The notes beneath the pieces were generated by a model that saw only the letters and a list, made by a program, of their open reading frames with translations, was not told where the DNA came from and made no database searches. Both the position numbers and the translations under genes were made by a program. From Hyphomicrobium sp. 12-62-95 (GTDB taxonomy: Bacteria; Pseudomonadota; Alphaproteobacteria; Rhizobiales; Hyphomicrobiaceae): a stretch of 64,000 nt of DNA. Of this stretch, positions 8,225 through 19,129 are shown piece after piece. Where the stretch lies: positions 1 to 64,000 of the forward strand of contig NCCZ01000010.1 of assembly GCA_002279935.1 (NCBI GenBank), read 5' to 3'. Numbering within the stretch: the stretch's first letter is position 1; every line of letters begins with the position of its first letter.

Positions 8225-11101
8225 TTACTCCGCAGCTTCCGGAACCGCGATGCGGCGGCTCTGTTCGGCGAAGTCCATGTACTTCTTCTGGTAGTCGGTC
8301 GGCCCGTTCGACGGCGTGACCTGCACCGCCGTCACCTTGAACTCGGGGCAGTTGGTGGCCCAGTCCGAGAAGTCTGTGGTGATGACGTTCGCCTGCGTGA
8401 GCGGATGGTGGAAGGTGGTGTAGACGACGCCGGCCGCCACGCGATCGGTGATGAGTGCGCGGAGCGCCGTTTCGCCGGCGCGGCTGCGAACTGTGACCCA
8501 GTCGCCATCCTTGACGCCGCGCTGTTCGGCGTCGTGCGGGTTGATCTCGAGACGGTCTTCCTCATGCCAGATGACGTTGTCGGTGCGCCGTGTCTGGGCG
8601 CCGACGTTGTACTGCGAGAGGATGCGGCCCGTGGTCAGGATGAGCGGGAAGCGTGCGCCGGTGCGCTCATCCGTCGGCACGTACTCGGTGAGCATGAAGC
8701 GGCCGCGGCCGCGCGTGAACTCGTCCGTGTGCATGACCGGGTAGCCGAGCGGATGCTCTTCGTTGCACGGCCACTGGAGGGAGCCATGTTCGGCGATCTT
8801 GGCGAAGGTGACGCCGGAGAACGTTGGCGTCAGGGCTGCGATTTCGTCCATGATTTCGGACGGGTGCTTATAGGTCCAGCCGAGGCCCAGTTCGTTGGCG
8901 ATCAGCTGCGTGACTTCCCAATCGCCATAGCCGTTCTTCGGCGTCATGACCTTGGTCACGCGCTGGATGCGGCGCTCCGCGTTGGTGAAGGTGCCGTCCT
9001 TTTCGAGGAAGGTGCAGCCGGGCAGGAAGACATGGGCGTAATTGGCGGTTTCGTTCAGGAAGAGGTCCTGGACGACGACGCATTCCATGGCGGCCAGGCC
9101 GGACGACACGTGGTGCGTGTCGGGATCGGACTGGAGGATGTCTTCGCCCTGGATGTAGAGGGCCTTGAAGGAGCCTTCGACGGCGGCGTCGAGCATGTTG
9201 GGGATGCGCAGGCCGGGCTCGGGATTGATCGTGCAGCCCCAAGCGCTTTCGAAGATGGCGCGGGCGGAGGCATCCGACACGTGACGGTAGGCCGTCAGTT
9301 CGTGCGGGAAGGAGCCCATGTCGCAAGCGCCCTGCACGTTGTTCTGGCCGCGTAGCGGGTTTACGCCGACGCCGGGGCGGCCGATATTGCCGGTTGCCAT
9401 GGCGAGGTTGGCGATGGCCATGACGGTCGTGGAGCCCTGGCTGTGCTCGGTGACGCCGAGGCCGTAGTAGATCGCGCCGTTGCCGCCGGTGGCGAAGAGC
9501 TTGGCGGCGGCACGGATTTCGGCGGGATCGACGCCGGTGTACTGCTGCATGGCTTCCGGCGAATTCTTGGGCTCGGCGACGAAGGCCGCCCATTCCTGGA
9601 ATTCGGTCCAGTCGCAGCGTTCGCGGACGAATTTTTCGTCGACGAGACCTTCGGTGACGATGACGTGGGCCATCGAGGTCAGCAGCGCGACGTTGGTGCC
9701 CGGCTGAAGCGCCAGATGGTGAGCGGCTTCGATGTGGGGCGAGCGCACGATGTCGGTGCGGCGCGGGTCGGCGACGATGAGCTTGGCCCCGGCGCGCAGA
9801 CGCGCTTTCATTCGGCTTGCGAACACCGGATGGCCGTCGGTCGGGTTGGCGCCGATGATCAGGATGACATCGGAGTGCTCGACGCTGTCGAAGTCTTGCG
9901 TGCCGGCCGATTCACCGAACGTGGATTTCAGGCCGTAGCCGGTGGGCGAGTGGCAGACGCGGGCGCAGGTGTCGACGTTGTTGACGCCGAAGCCTTGGCG
10001 AATGAGCTTCTGCACGAGGAAGATATCTTCGTTCGTGCAGCGCGACGACGTGATGCCGCCGACGGCGCCCTGGCCGTACTTGCCCTGGATGCGGCGGAAC
10101 TCAGAGGCGACGCGGCCGATCGCTTCTTCCCAGGTCGTTTCGCGCCAGGGATCGGTGATCTTATCGCGCACCATGGGCTTCAAGATGCGATCGCGGTGCG
10201 TGGTGTAGCCGTAGGCGAAGCGGCCCTTGACGCAGGAGTGGCCGCGATTGGCCTTGCCATCCTTCCAGGGGACCATGCGCACGACTTCTTCGCCGCGCAT
10301 CTCGGCCTTGAACGAACAGCCGACGCCGCAGTAGGCGCAGGTGGTGATTTCGGAATGCTCGGGCTGGCCGATTTCGATGAGGCTCTTTTCCGACAGCGTG
10401 GCGGTGGGGCAGGCCTGGACGCAGGCGCCGCACGAGACGCATTCGGAGCTGAGGAACTCTTCGTCCATGCCGGCGGAGACGCGGCTGTCGAAGCCGCGGC
10501 CGGAGATCGTCAGTGCGAACGTGCCTTGGACTTCTTCGCAGGCGCGGACGCAGCGGTTGCAGACGATGCACTTGGACGCGTCGTAGGTGAAGTAGGGGTT
10601 CGAGGTGTCCTTCTTGAGGAAGAGCGGATTTTCGCGCGCGCCGACCGTATCGAAGACATGGTTCTCGCCCTGGTAGCCGTAGCGGACATCGCGCAGACCG
10701 ACGGCGCCGGCCATATCCTGCAATTCGCAGTCGCCGTTGGCGGCGCAGGTGAGGCAGTCGAGCGGGTGGTCGGAGATGTAGAGCTCCATCACGCCCTTGC
10801 GGATGTTCTTCAAGCGCGGCGTCTGGGTTTTGACCTTGATGCCGGGGGCGACGGGCGTTGTGCAGGATGCCGGCGTGCCGTTGCGGCCTTCGATCTCGAC
10901 GAGGCACAGGCGGCAGGAGCCGAAGCTATCGAGCATATCGGTGGCGCAGAGCTTGGGGATCGTGGTGCCGATCTCCATGGCCGCGCGCATGATCGATGTG
11001 CCCGAGGGAACGGTGACCTCGACGCCGTCGATGGTGAGGGTCACCATCTCTTCCGACTTGGAGGCCTTCGTGCCGTAGTCGATTTCTTTAATCAGGGTCA
11101 T
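8225..11101 (-). CDS. fdsA: NAD-dependent formate dehydrogenase, alpha (catalytic) subunit
   Basis: 958 aa. Oxidises formate to CO2 at a bis-MGD molybdenum centre. The N-terminal region is NuoG-like: a [2Fe-2S] domain (GSCRLCLVEI), a His-Cys [4Fe-4S] site (HPLDCLTCAANGDC) and two ferredoxin clusters (CIVCNRCVRACEE, CVSCGACVQACP). Then come the catalytic-domain cluster CAYCGVGCSF and the Mo-ligating cysteine in ARVCHSPTGYG, followed by the molydopterin dinucleotide-binding C-terminus. I chose ATG 11101 (spaced from a GGAG that overlaps the fdsB stop); a GTG three codons upstream is the alternative. Cytoplasmic; supplies NADH with FdsB and FdsG. Confidence 0.95.
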   Translation of the reverse strand: MTLIKEIDYGTKASKSEEMVTLTIDGVEVTVPSGTSIMRAAMEIGTTIPKLCATDMLDSFGSCRLCLVEIEGRNGTPASCTTPVAPGIKVKTQTPRLKNIRKGVMELYISDHPLDCLTCAANGDCELQDMAGAVGLRDVRYGYQGENHVFDTVGARENPLFLKKDTSNPYFTYDASKCIVCNRCVRACEEVQGTFALTISGRGFDSRVSAGMDEEFLSSECVSCGACVQACPTATLSEKSLIEIGQPEHSEITTCAYCGVGCSFKAEMRGEEVVRMVPWKDGKANRGHSCVKGRFAYGYTTHRDRILKPMVRDKITDPWRETTWEEAIGRVASEFRRIQGKYGQGAVGGITSSRCTNEDIFLVQKLIRQGFGVNNVDTCARVCHSPTGYGLKSTFGESAGTQDFDSVEHSDVILIIGANPTDGHPVFASRMKARLRAGAKLIVADPRRTDIVRSPHIEAAHHLALQPGTNVALLTSMAHVIVTEGLVDEKFVRERCDWTEFQEWAAFVAEPKNSPEAMQQYTGVDPAEIRAAAKLFATGGNGAIYYGLGVTEHSQGSTTVMAIANLAMATGNIGRPGVGVNPLRGQNNVQGACDMGSFPHELTAYRHVSDASARAIFESAWGCTINPEPGLRIPNMLDAAVEGSFKALYIQGEDILQSDPDTHHVSSGLAAMECVVVQDLFLNETANYAHVFLPGCTFLEKDGTFTNAERRIQRVTKVMTPKNGYGDWEVTQLIANELGLGWTYKHPSEIMDEIAALTPTFSGVTFAKIAEHGSLQWPCNEEHPLGYPVMHTDEFTRGRGRFMLTEYVPTDERTGARFPLILTTGRILSQYNVGAQTRRTDNVIWHEEDRLEINPHDAEQRGVKDGDWVTVRSRAGETALRALITDRVAAGVVYTTFHHPLTQANVITTDFSDWATNCPEFKVTAVQVTPSNGPTDYQKKYMDFAEQSRRIAVPEAAE

Positions 11102-11106
11102 GGGTC

Positions 11107-12677
<1,571 letters not shown>

Positions 12678-12681
<4 letters not shown>

Positions 12682-13154
12682 GCGCCGGTCTCCGAAAGGA
12701 TCTTGTCGAGCTTCGCTGTGTCGAGGCGGCCGATGATCTTGCCGTCGACCATCGCCGAGGGGGCCGTGGCGCACAGGCCGAGGCAGTAGATGGTCTCGAA
12801 GGTGACGCGGCCGTCGGCCGTGGTGCCACCGCATTCGATGCCGAGGCGGTCTTCGGCGTGCTTGACGAGGCTTTCGCAGCCCATCGATTGGCAGGCCTCG
12901 GCGCGGCAGACCTTGATGATTTTGCGGCCGGCCGGTTCGCGGCGGAAGTCGTGGTAGAAGGTGACGACGCCGTGGACTTCGGCGCGGCTCAGGTTGAGGT
13001 CGCGGGCGATCACCGGTATCGCTGCCTCAGGCACGAAACCGAACGCCTCCTGAATGGCGTGCAGAATCGGCATCAACGGGCCTTCAAGGTGGGTATGTGC
13101 CGCGACTATGGAGCTTGTTCGCTCCTCGCTCCATGGCTCGAATGCGGTCATCAA
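12678..13154 (-). CDS. fdsG: NAD-dependent formate dehydrogenase, gamma subunit
   Basis: 158 aa. NuoE-like subunit with one [2Fe-2S] cluster; ligands in CRAEACQSMG and CLGLCATAPS. Helical N-terminus HLEGPLMPILHAIQEAFG is typical. First gene of fdsG-fdsB-fdsA-fdhD-fdsD. No LysR-type fdsR is found beside it; the divergent fdsR of Cupriavidus-type clusters is absent and the upstream gene is a response regulator on the same strand. Confidence 0.94.
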
Positions 13155-13253
13155 AACGGCCTCCCCAGGCTTTCGGCTTAGCTACAAGCTGTCTAATTTC
13201 TGAGTAGCTATGGGGGTGGCCGGGCCTGTCTTTCAAGGCGACTGATCCGTGGA

Positions 13254-13274
13254 TTGATAGGATTTTTCTATCAA
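13254..13274. promoter_or_regulatory. Inverted repeat upstream of fdsG (candidate operator)
   Basis: TTGATAG (13254-13260), 7 bp, CTATCAA (13268-13274), a perfect dyad about 100 bp before the fdsG start. No T-run follows on either strand, so a terminator for the preceding gene is less likely. The symmetry would suit a dimeric activator such as a LysR-type protein; the regulator is not in this window. Confidence 0.4.
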
Positions 13275-13386
13275 AGATCGCCGGATGCCCATGAATCCGG
13301 GATCAAACGCTTCCGGCCGATCAAGGGGCCGCTCTTTAATTGAACTATTGCGACTGCAACTTACGTGGTGCGTTGATTTTGCGAGT

Positions 13387-13740
13387 CTATTCGGCGGCAT
13401 TCGCTTGGAGGCTGGCGAGTGCCGCCAAGAGCGCGGCGTCGTCGATCGGCTTGGGTACGAAGGGCGCATCCCGGAGTGGGAGGAGCAACTCGCGCTGGGC
13501 ATAGCCTGAAACAACCACAAATGGAATCGTGCGCCGCTTCAGTGCGGTGGCCACGGGAGCCGTGCTCGAACCGGCCAAATTGGCATCGACCACGGCGAAG
13601 TCGCATGGGGTTTTGGTTAGGAACGCGATGACCTGCTCGGCAGAGCCGACAGTGCCGACAACGATATAGCCAGCCCGGCGAAGGATGGCTGCGATTTCGG
13701 CCGCGATGAGGTCTTCGTCTTCAACGACCAGAATGCGCAT
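13387..13740 (-). CDS. Single-domain response regulator (receiver only)
   Basis: 117 aa. Receiver fold with the acidic pair in VVEDEDLIA, the phosphoryl-accepting Asp in CDFAVVDANLAG, Ser in VVVSGYAQ and the conserved Lys in PFVPKPIDDAAL. There is no output domain, so it works by protein contact, as in phosphorelays or the general stress response. ATG 13740 is preceded by GAGGGCGCAG, a good ribosome-binding site; an ATG at 13752 is possible. No histidine kinase gene is next to it. Confidence 0.85.
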   Translation of the reverse strand: MRILVVEDEDLIAAEIAAILRRAGYIVVGTVGSAEQVIAFLTKTPCDFAVVDANLAGSSTAPVATALKRRTIPFVVVSGYAQRELLLPLRDAPFVPKPIDDAALLAALASLQANAAE

Positions 13741-13813
13741 CTGCGCCCTCATGCTGTTTGGGATGACCGCCAGCTAGAACGGCCCGGCGCTTGGAAGGTT
13801 CCCGGGCCGGCTT

Positions 13814-14719
13814 TCAGAGTTGAGGTTTCGGCGATGCCTGACCGGACGGCGGGCGAGCAATCCGGTTTTGATGGGCGGCGGTTTTGACGCCGCACTTTTC
13901 CATGGGCGGCGCAGTTGTCGTCCAGCCGTTCTTGACGATCGTGACGATGTAGCGGCGGCAGGCCGGTGCGGCTCCGGCAACGAAGTGGACTTGGAACACG
14001 GCATGTTTCTTGTTGGCGTCGCGGGGCCAAATGACTTTGTCGGTGTCGGCGGCCTCCGCGAGAGCTTTGCGAATTGCCGTACGCGCGTTGCCGAAATCGG
14101 TGTCGCTGAGGCTCGCGAGCACCACCTTGGAGACGCGCGGATGCAGGCCAACGGAGGCGGCGCGTTTTTGTTGTGGGTCATTGGGATCGACCTCGGGTTC
14201 GGGGAGAGGTGCAGCGGCGGGCGTGTGGGCGGGATCGGTATTGATGGAGGACGTTGCGATGTTCGCTTCGGCGAGGTCTGTGGCAGGCGAGGGTGAGGCC
14301 GCCGTTGCAGGTTCGGCTGGAGCAGGTGCGGGGGTTGATTGAGGCGGCGGGGATGTGGTGCCGGTGATTTCGGCCACTTCCTTGGCTGCGGCGAGCGGTT
14401 CGATCGGCGCTGGTAACGCAGTTGCGGCTTTCGGTTCAGACGGGTTTTGGGCCTTCGCCAGTTCGGTTCTGATTTTTATCAGCGACATCGCCAGCCACGG
14501 CCGCCATGTGGTGTGCGTTTCGAACGCGGCCCACGCGATGGCGACGATTATAGTGGCGCTTACGACTTGGCGGACGGCGCTTTGCGTGCGGACTGGGGGC
14601 GGCGCGCCAATGCGTTCGCCGGGATGAAATTCACCCGCGTGCCAGTTGGCCGGTTCGCTGGAATCGTCTTCGCGAACATCGTCGATGTCCCACGCCGTCT
14701 CGAAACGTCGATGTGCCAC
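13814..14719 (-). CDS. Hypothetical proline/alanine-rich single-pass membrane protein
   Basis: 301 aa. I do not recognise a family. Residues 1-45 are charged and presumably cytoplasmic, one membrane helix follows (VVSATIIVAIAWAAF, about 52-66), then a long Pro/Ala/Thr linker (about 90-190) and a compact C-terminal region of about 90 residues (SKVVLASLSDTDFGNARTAI... with cysteines in ACRRYIV and EKCGVK). The layout suggests an inner-membrane anchor with a small periplasmic domain. It lies 73 bp before the response regulator gene on the same strand; a functional link is possible but unproven. Confidence 0.6.
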   Translation of the reverse strand: MAHRRFETAWDIDDVREDDSSEPANWHAGEFHPGERIGAPPPVRTQSAVRQVVSATIIVAIAWAAFETHTTWRPWLAMSLIKIRTELAKAQNPSEPKAATALPAPIEPLAAAKEVAEITGTTSPPPQSTPAPAPAEPATAASPSPATDLAEANIATSSINTDPAHTPAAAPLPEPEVDPNDPQQKRAASVGLHPRVSKVVLASLSDTDFGNARTAIRKALAEAADTDKVIWPRDANKKHAVFQVHFVAGAAPACRRYIVTIVKNGWTTTAPPMEKCGVKTAAHQNRIARPPSGQASPKPQL

Positions 14720-14812
14720 GGCTCGCTCCCATCGTCTGGGTGAGCCCTCCCGGGAGCCAAAGCGCCATCGACTTCCGGCGAAAGGATGGCGCGGCTTGAA
14801 CCACTCTTGAGG

Positions 14813-15052
14813 TTAAGTCCGATGTCGCGGTGTGCCGGATCGAACTTCAGCGCGTTTCGATTTTGCTGGGATGGATGTTTTGCGCGGCAGGGATTTGCGC
14901 GGGGTGGCGGCCAAGTCGCGGAGTTCGCGTTCCGACATGGAGTTTGCCATCTCTTTGGAGGCGCCTTTCAGCTTCGACTTAGGCGTCTCGCCGCGCTTTG
15001 CTGAGAGAGCGGCGCCGGCCGCCATCTGCTGCTTCTTTGAACGGGCTGGCAT
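14813..15052 (-). CDS. DUF3008 family small basic protein
   Basis: 79 aa. Near-complete match in memory to the DUF3008 pattern: PARSKKQQMAAGAALSAKRG, then LKGASKEMANSMSERELRDLA. Highly basic and probably disordered or nucleic-acid-binding; function unknown in the family, often seen with stress genes. ATG 15052 follows GGGAG at a good distance. Divergent from the copper island, 155 bp apart. Confidence 0.8.
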   Translation of the reverse strand: MPARSKKQQMAAGAALSAKRGETPKSKLKGASKEMANSMSERELRDLAATPRKSLPRKTSIPAKSKRAEVRSGTPRHRT

Positions 15053-15207
15053 AACGTGTCTCCCACTGGGACTTTCCCTCAGAACCGTAAGCCTGGGGAG
15101 AAGTTCCCGGACTCGCCGGCCGGGGGCGACGGTTCGCGTGGCCAAAATGCAGCGGGTGGCATGGGCTGCCGCGAAATGGACTTGCACCCAGCTTTGACTT
15201 AATACAA

Positions 15208-15618
15208 ATGTCGGGCATGGGGAGCGCAGGATCGTTGGCATCGTTAAGGCGTGTGCGTGTGTGGCTGGGCCACGCACTGCTTGTTGCTTTCGTGCTGAAG
15301 GCCCTCATCCCCGCTGGTTTTATGCCGGACTTTTCCGGCCATGATGGCCAATCCTTCAAGATTGTAATTTGCACGGCCAACGGGTCCAAGTTGGTCGACG
15401 CCGGCGACGATAGTTCCGGCGGTTCTGTCACTAAACATGCTGGCGAACCGTGCGCTCTGAGTGCGCTTGCGGCGCTTGCGGCCCCTGACGTTGCAACGTC
15501 CGTTGCATACAGTGGGCTGCTGAACTCCGCGCGGCAGGAGATTGCGCCCGCCGCCGTTCTGCCCCCCGTCCGCGCCGGACCTGCGCATAGTCCGCGCGCT
15601 CCCCCTTCTCTCGTTTGA
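15208..15618 (+). CDS. DUF2946 family protein, first gene of putative copper island
   Basis: 136 aa. A membrane segment (WLGHALLVAFVLKALIPAGFMP, about residues 19-40) is followed by an ICTANG segment and a CALSALAALAAP segment; the pattern A-L-I-P-x-G-F-M-P then I-C-T is that of DUF2946 proteins, which recur with copper-responsive TonB receptors. Cysteines at the start of the periplasmic part could bind metal. Weak ribosome-binding site; the alternative start is ATG 15217. The next gene, a TonB-dependent receptor, is 74 bp downstream. Confidence 0.65.
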   Translation: MSGMGSAGSLASLRRVRVWLGHALLVAFVLKALIPAGFMPDFSGHDGQSFKIVICTANGSKLVDAGDDSSGGSVTKHAGEPCALSALAALAAPDVATSVAYSGLLNSARQEIAPAAVLPPVRAGPAHSPRAPPSLV

Positions 15619-15692
15619 CACCTTGACCGTCTGACGGGCGCTCCCTCGCGTGCGCCCGCGTTCCAAGTGTTCAATCGAGGGAATTCTCGATC

Positions 15693-17987
15693 ATGTCTAT
15701 CAATATACCGCGCCGCTTGGGCGCCTTTATGCCGACTGCAGCGCTATCTTTTACTATTATAGCCATCACGGCACCCGCCGCCTTCACGCAGAACGCGGCG
15801 CAGGGCGAATTGCCGCCCGTTGAGGTTCAGCAGCCGAACGCGGCCGCCAAGCCGAAGGCCTCAAAGGCGAAGCCTAAGCCCAAGCCTGCGACGGCGGCCA
15901 AGCCGCAAGCAGAACCAGAGCCCGTGGCCGCGGCTGATGTGGCACCCGATGCGAGTGCGGCGCCCGCCGGCGATGCTGATCCGAAGAACCCTTACGCGAT
16001 CGTGGCGCCGGGCACGCGCTCGGGCAGTCTGGGTGTGCCGACCGCCGCGGAAGCACGCGCAGAAATCAATCGCACGCCGGGTGGCGTCGATGTGGTTCCG
16101 GCGGAGGAGTACAAGGACAACACGCCGGCCATCACGCTTAAGGATGCTTTGGATTATGTGCCAGGCGTCTTCATCCAGCCCAAGTGGGGCGAGGATAGCC
16201 GTCTGTCTATCCGTGGATCGGGCTTGTCGCGCAACTTCCACGGGCGCGGTGTGACGCTGCTGATGGATGGCGTCATCCCGATTACGACGGCGGATGGGTC
16301 GAGCGATTTCCAGGAAATCGATCCGACGGCCTATCGCTACATCGAAGTGTTCAAGGGCGGGAACGCGCTGCAGTACGGGGCGAATTCGCTCGGCGGTGCG
16401 ATCAACTTCGTGATGCCGACGGGGTATGACAGCGACCTGTTCGGCGCGCGCGTGGATGTGGGCAGTTTCGGTCTCATCAAGACGTCCGTGTCATCGGGTG
16501 CGGTGTCGGGCAATACCGACTACTTCATCACGGGCACGTGGCAGGAGGCGGACGGCTTTCGCGATCACAGCGAGGGCGAGAGCTTCCGCGGCAGTGCGAA
16601 CGTCGGCTTCAAGATCACGCCCGATCTGGAGACGCGGTTTTATGTGAACGCGAACCAGATCCGGCAGGATATTCCCGGGGCTGTGACGCGGGCGAATGCG
16701 TTGAGCAATCCGGAAGGTGCAAACCCGGGGAATGTTGCGCGCGACTTCGAGCGCAATCTTGATACGGTGCGCGTCGCCAATCGCACGGCTTGGCGCGTGC
16801 AGGACGGGACTGTCATTGAGTTCGGTGGATTTTATATGGATCGCCATCTCGATCATCCGATCTTCCGGGTGATCGACAACAAGCACAACGAGTACGGCGG
16901 CTTTTGGCGGATTGTCGACGACAACGTCTATGGCGGTTTCCGGAATCGCTTCGTCGCCGGCGTTGGCATTCACAACGGCGAAACGCGGGCGCGGCAGTTT
17001 TTGAACGTTCTGGGCGAACGCGGTACGCTGTTTTCGGATGCGGAGCAGAAATCCGACAACACGACCTTTTACGCCGAGAATTCGTTCTTCATCTCACCGA
17101 CCTTCGCCATTGTCGGGGGTGTCCAATATAACGACGTAGAACGGGAGCAGCAGCGAATTGCGGGCGCTGCGGCTGTCGGTCAGGCCAACTTCGATTTCTG
17201 GAGCCCGAAGGGTGGGTTTATCTGGGAACCCGCAAAGGAGTGGCAGATTTTCGGAAATATTTCTCGCAGTGGAGAAGCGCCGACTTTTTCAGAAGTAACT
17301 TTGGCTGGTGCGGCGACGACGTCGCTCAAGGTGCAACGGGCGACCACGTACGAGATCGGCACGCGCGGTAACACTCCGGATTTCCGCTGGGATCTGGCGC
17401 TGTACCGATCGAATATCGACAACGAGTTTCAGTGCCGGACAAACTTGGGTCCGGGCGGCGTTGTGCTCGCAGACGGCACCTGCACGCAGATCAATCTCGA
17501 CAAATCTGTTCATCAGGGTGTCGAGCTGGGTGGAGCCGCACGGGTTTTTATGGGCGTATTTGAGCCTGGGCCGCGCGCGGACGAGATTTGGTTGCACGGT
17601 GCCTATACGTTCAACGACTTCCGGTTCGATAACGATGCGCGCTGGGGTGACAACGAACTTCCCGGCGCTCCACGGCACTATCTGCGTGCAGAACTGCTCT
17701 ACAAACATCCGAGCGGCGTCTATGCGGGTCCGAACGTGGAGTGGTCGCCGGAAGCGTTTTTTGTTGATAGCGCTAATACGGTCGAGACCACGTCGTATGC
17801 CCTGCTGGGTGCAAAGCTTGGTTTCGACAATGGCGGTCAATGGTCGGCGTACATCGAGGGCCGCAATCTGACTGACGAGGCCTACATAGCTAGTGCCAGT
17901 ATTGCTACAATCGCGAATGCGAACAGTCTCCTGTTCGAACCCGGTACCGGGCGCGCGGTGTATGGCGGCATTCAGTTCCGCTGGTAA
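15693..17987 (+). CDS. TonB-dependent outer-membrane receptor (probable copper or Cu-complex uptake)
   Basis: 764 aa. Signal peptide (about 1-32), TonB-box-like LPPVEVQ, then an unusual Lys/Pro/Ala-rich linker (about 48-100), a plug domain (TPAITLKDALDYVPGVF... LSIRGSG... YIEVFKGGNALQYGANSLGGAINF) and a long beta-barrel ending in the aromatic GGIQFRW. The plug style is FecA-like, but the neighbours (DUF2946 upstream, YcnI/PCuAC 52 bp downstream) argue for copper rather than iron. Substrate is inferred from context only. Confidence 0.9.
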   Translation: MSINIPRRLGAFMPTAALSFTIIAITAPAAFTQNAAQGELPPVEVQQPNAAAKPKASKAKPKPKPATAAKPQAEPEPVAAADVAPDASAAPAGDADPKNPYAIVAPGTRSGSLGVPTAAEARAEINRTPGGVDVVPAEEYKDNTPAITLKDALDYVPGVFIQPKWGEDSRLSIRGSGLSRNFHGRGVTLLMDGVIPITTADGSSDFQEIDPTAYRYIEVFKGGNALQYGANSLGGAINFVMPTGYDSDLFGARVDVGSFGLIKTSVSSGAVSGNTDYFITGTWQEADGFRDHSEGESFRGSANVGFKITPDLETRFYVNANQIRQDIPGAVTRANALSNPEGANPGNVARDFERNLDTVRVANRTAWRVQDGTVIEFGGFYMDRHLDHPIFRVIDNKHNEYGGFWRIVDDNVYGGFRNRFVAGVGIHNGETRARQFLNVLGERGTLFSDAEQKSDNTTFYAENSFFISPTFAIVGGVQYNDVEREQQRIAGAAAVGQANFDFWSPKGGFIWEPAKEWQIFGNISRSGEAPTFSEVTLAGAATTSLKVQRATTYEIGTRGNTPDFRWDLALYRSNIDNEFQCRTNLGPGGVVLADGTCTQINLDKSVHQGVELGGAARVFMGVFEPGPRADEIWLHGAYTFNDFRFDNDARWGDNELPGAPRHYLRAELLYKHPSGVYAGPNVEWSPEAFFVDSANTVETTSYALLGAKLGFDNGGQWSAYIEGRNLTDEAYIASASIATIANANSLLFEPGTGRAVYGGIQFRW

Positions 17988-18039
17988 TGAGAAAGCTCCG
18001 AATTATCCTTGAACCATTCGACGTGAAGGACGACACGCG

Positions 18040-18999
18040 ATGTTGATACGTATTCTCACTGCTGGTGCCGCGATGGCATTGGGTCTTGTGATGGCGCAGG
18101 ATCAAGCGGCGGCGCACGCGTCACTGGATGTGAAAACGGCATCGCAGGGGTCGCTGAGGGCAGCGGTGCGCGTGCCGCACGGGTGCGCGGGATCGGCGAC
18201 GACGGTGGTGAAAGTCGCGATCCCGGAGGGCATCATCGGGGTGAAGCCGGCGCCGAAGGCGGGCTGGACGGTTGAGACCGTGAAGGGTGCTTACGCAAAA
18301 GCTTACGATCACTATCACGGCAAGGTGTCGGAGGGTGTGAAGGAGATCGTGTGGCGCGGTGGGCCGCTGCTGGACGAACACTATGACGAGTTTATCTTCG
18401 TGGGCTTTGTATCTGATGCATTCAAGGCGGGGGACGCGGTGCCGTTTCCGGTGACGCAGGACTGCGAAAAGGGGCAGGTGGCGTGGACCGAGGTGGCGGC
18501 ACCCGGACAGGAGCCGCGCAGCCTTAAATATCCGGCACCCATTTTGAAGATCGTGGACAAGGCTGGTGGGGACACGAAGGCTGCGGCAGCGTCGTTGACG
18601 GTCGCAAAAGCATGGGCGCGGGCGACCCCGGGTGGCGCAAAGGTTGGCGCGGGGTATCTCGACATCGTCAACGGGACGGAGGCGGGTGATATTTTGCTGT
18701 CGGCGTCGGCTGAAGCGGTCGCTGGCAAAACAGAGATGCACGAGATGACGCATGAGGGTGGCGTCATGAAGATGCGGGCGCTCGCGGATGGGCTGCCGGT
18801 GCCTGCCGGGGCGACCGTGTCGCTGAAGCCGGGCGGACTGCACATCATGTTCCTCGATCTCAAGGGGCCGCTGACGGCGGGGCAGTCGTTCGACCTTGAG
18901 CTAACCTTCAAGACGGCGGGGAAGGTCACAGTGCCAGTGACGGTGGGGGATCTCGCTGGGGCGAAGCCGGCGGTGGATCCGCACGCGCACCATCACTAG
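18040..18999 (+). CDS. YcnI (DUF1775) - PCuAC fusion, periplasmic copper-binding protein
   Basis: 319 aa. After a signal peptide the mature protein should begin near HASLDVKTA, placing the conserved N-terminal His of the YcnI copper site. The YcnI domain spans about 25-165. A second domain (about 185-305) is PCuAC: TEMHEMTHEGGVMKM and GGLHIMFL give the His/Met copper(I) ligands. The C-terminus is a His tail (DPHAHHH). PCuAC proteins deliver copper to cytochrome oxidase CuA sites. AAGGAC lies before ATG 18040. Third gene of the copper island. Confidence 0.9.
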   Translation: MLIRILTAGAAMALGLVMAQDQAAAHASLDVKTASQGSLRAAVRVPHGCAGSATTVVKVAIPEGIIGVKPAPKAGWTVETVKGAYAKAYDHYHGKVSEGVKEIVWRGGPLLDEHYDEFIFVGFVSDAFKAGDAVPFPVTQDCEKGQVAWTEVAAPGQEPRSLKYPAPILKIVDKAGGDTKAAAASLTVAKAWARATPGGAKVGAGYLDIVNGTEAGDILLSASAEAVAGKTEMHEMTHEGGVMKMRALADGLPVPAGATVSLKPGGLHIMFLDLKGPLTAGQSFDLELTFKTAGKVTVPVTVGDLAGAKPAVDPHAHHH

Positions 19000-19129
19000 G
19001 CGCACATTAGGCGCACTGGGGCTCGCGGCGTTCGCGGGCGCGGTTCATCCGGGCCTGCGGCCTTCCTCATGCCGTACTTCGTGCTGACGGTTGACGTCGA
19101 TTCGAAGTCCTTATGAGGCCGTGGGCACC

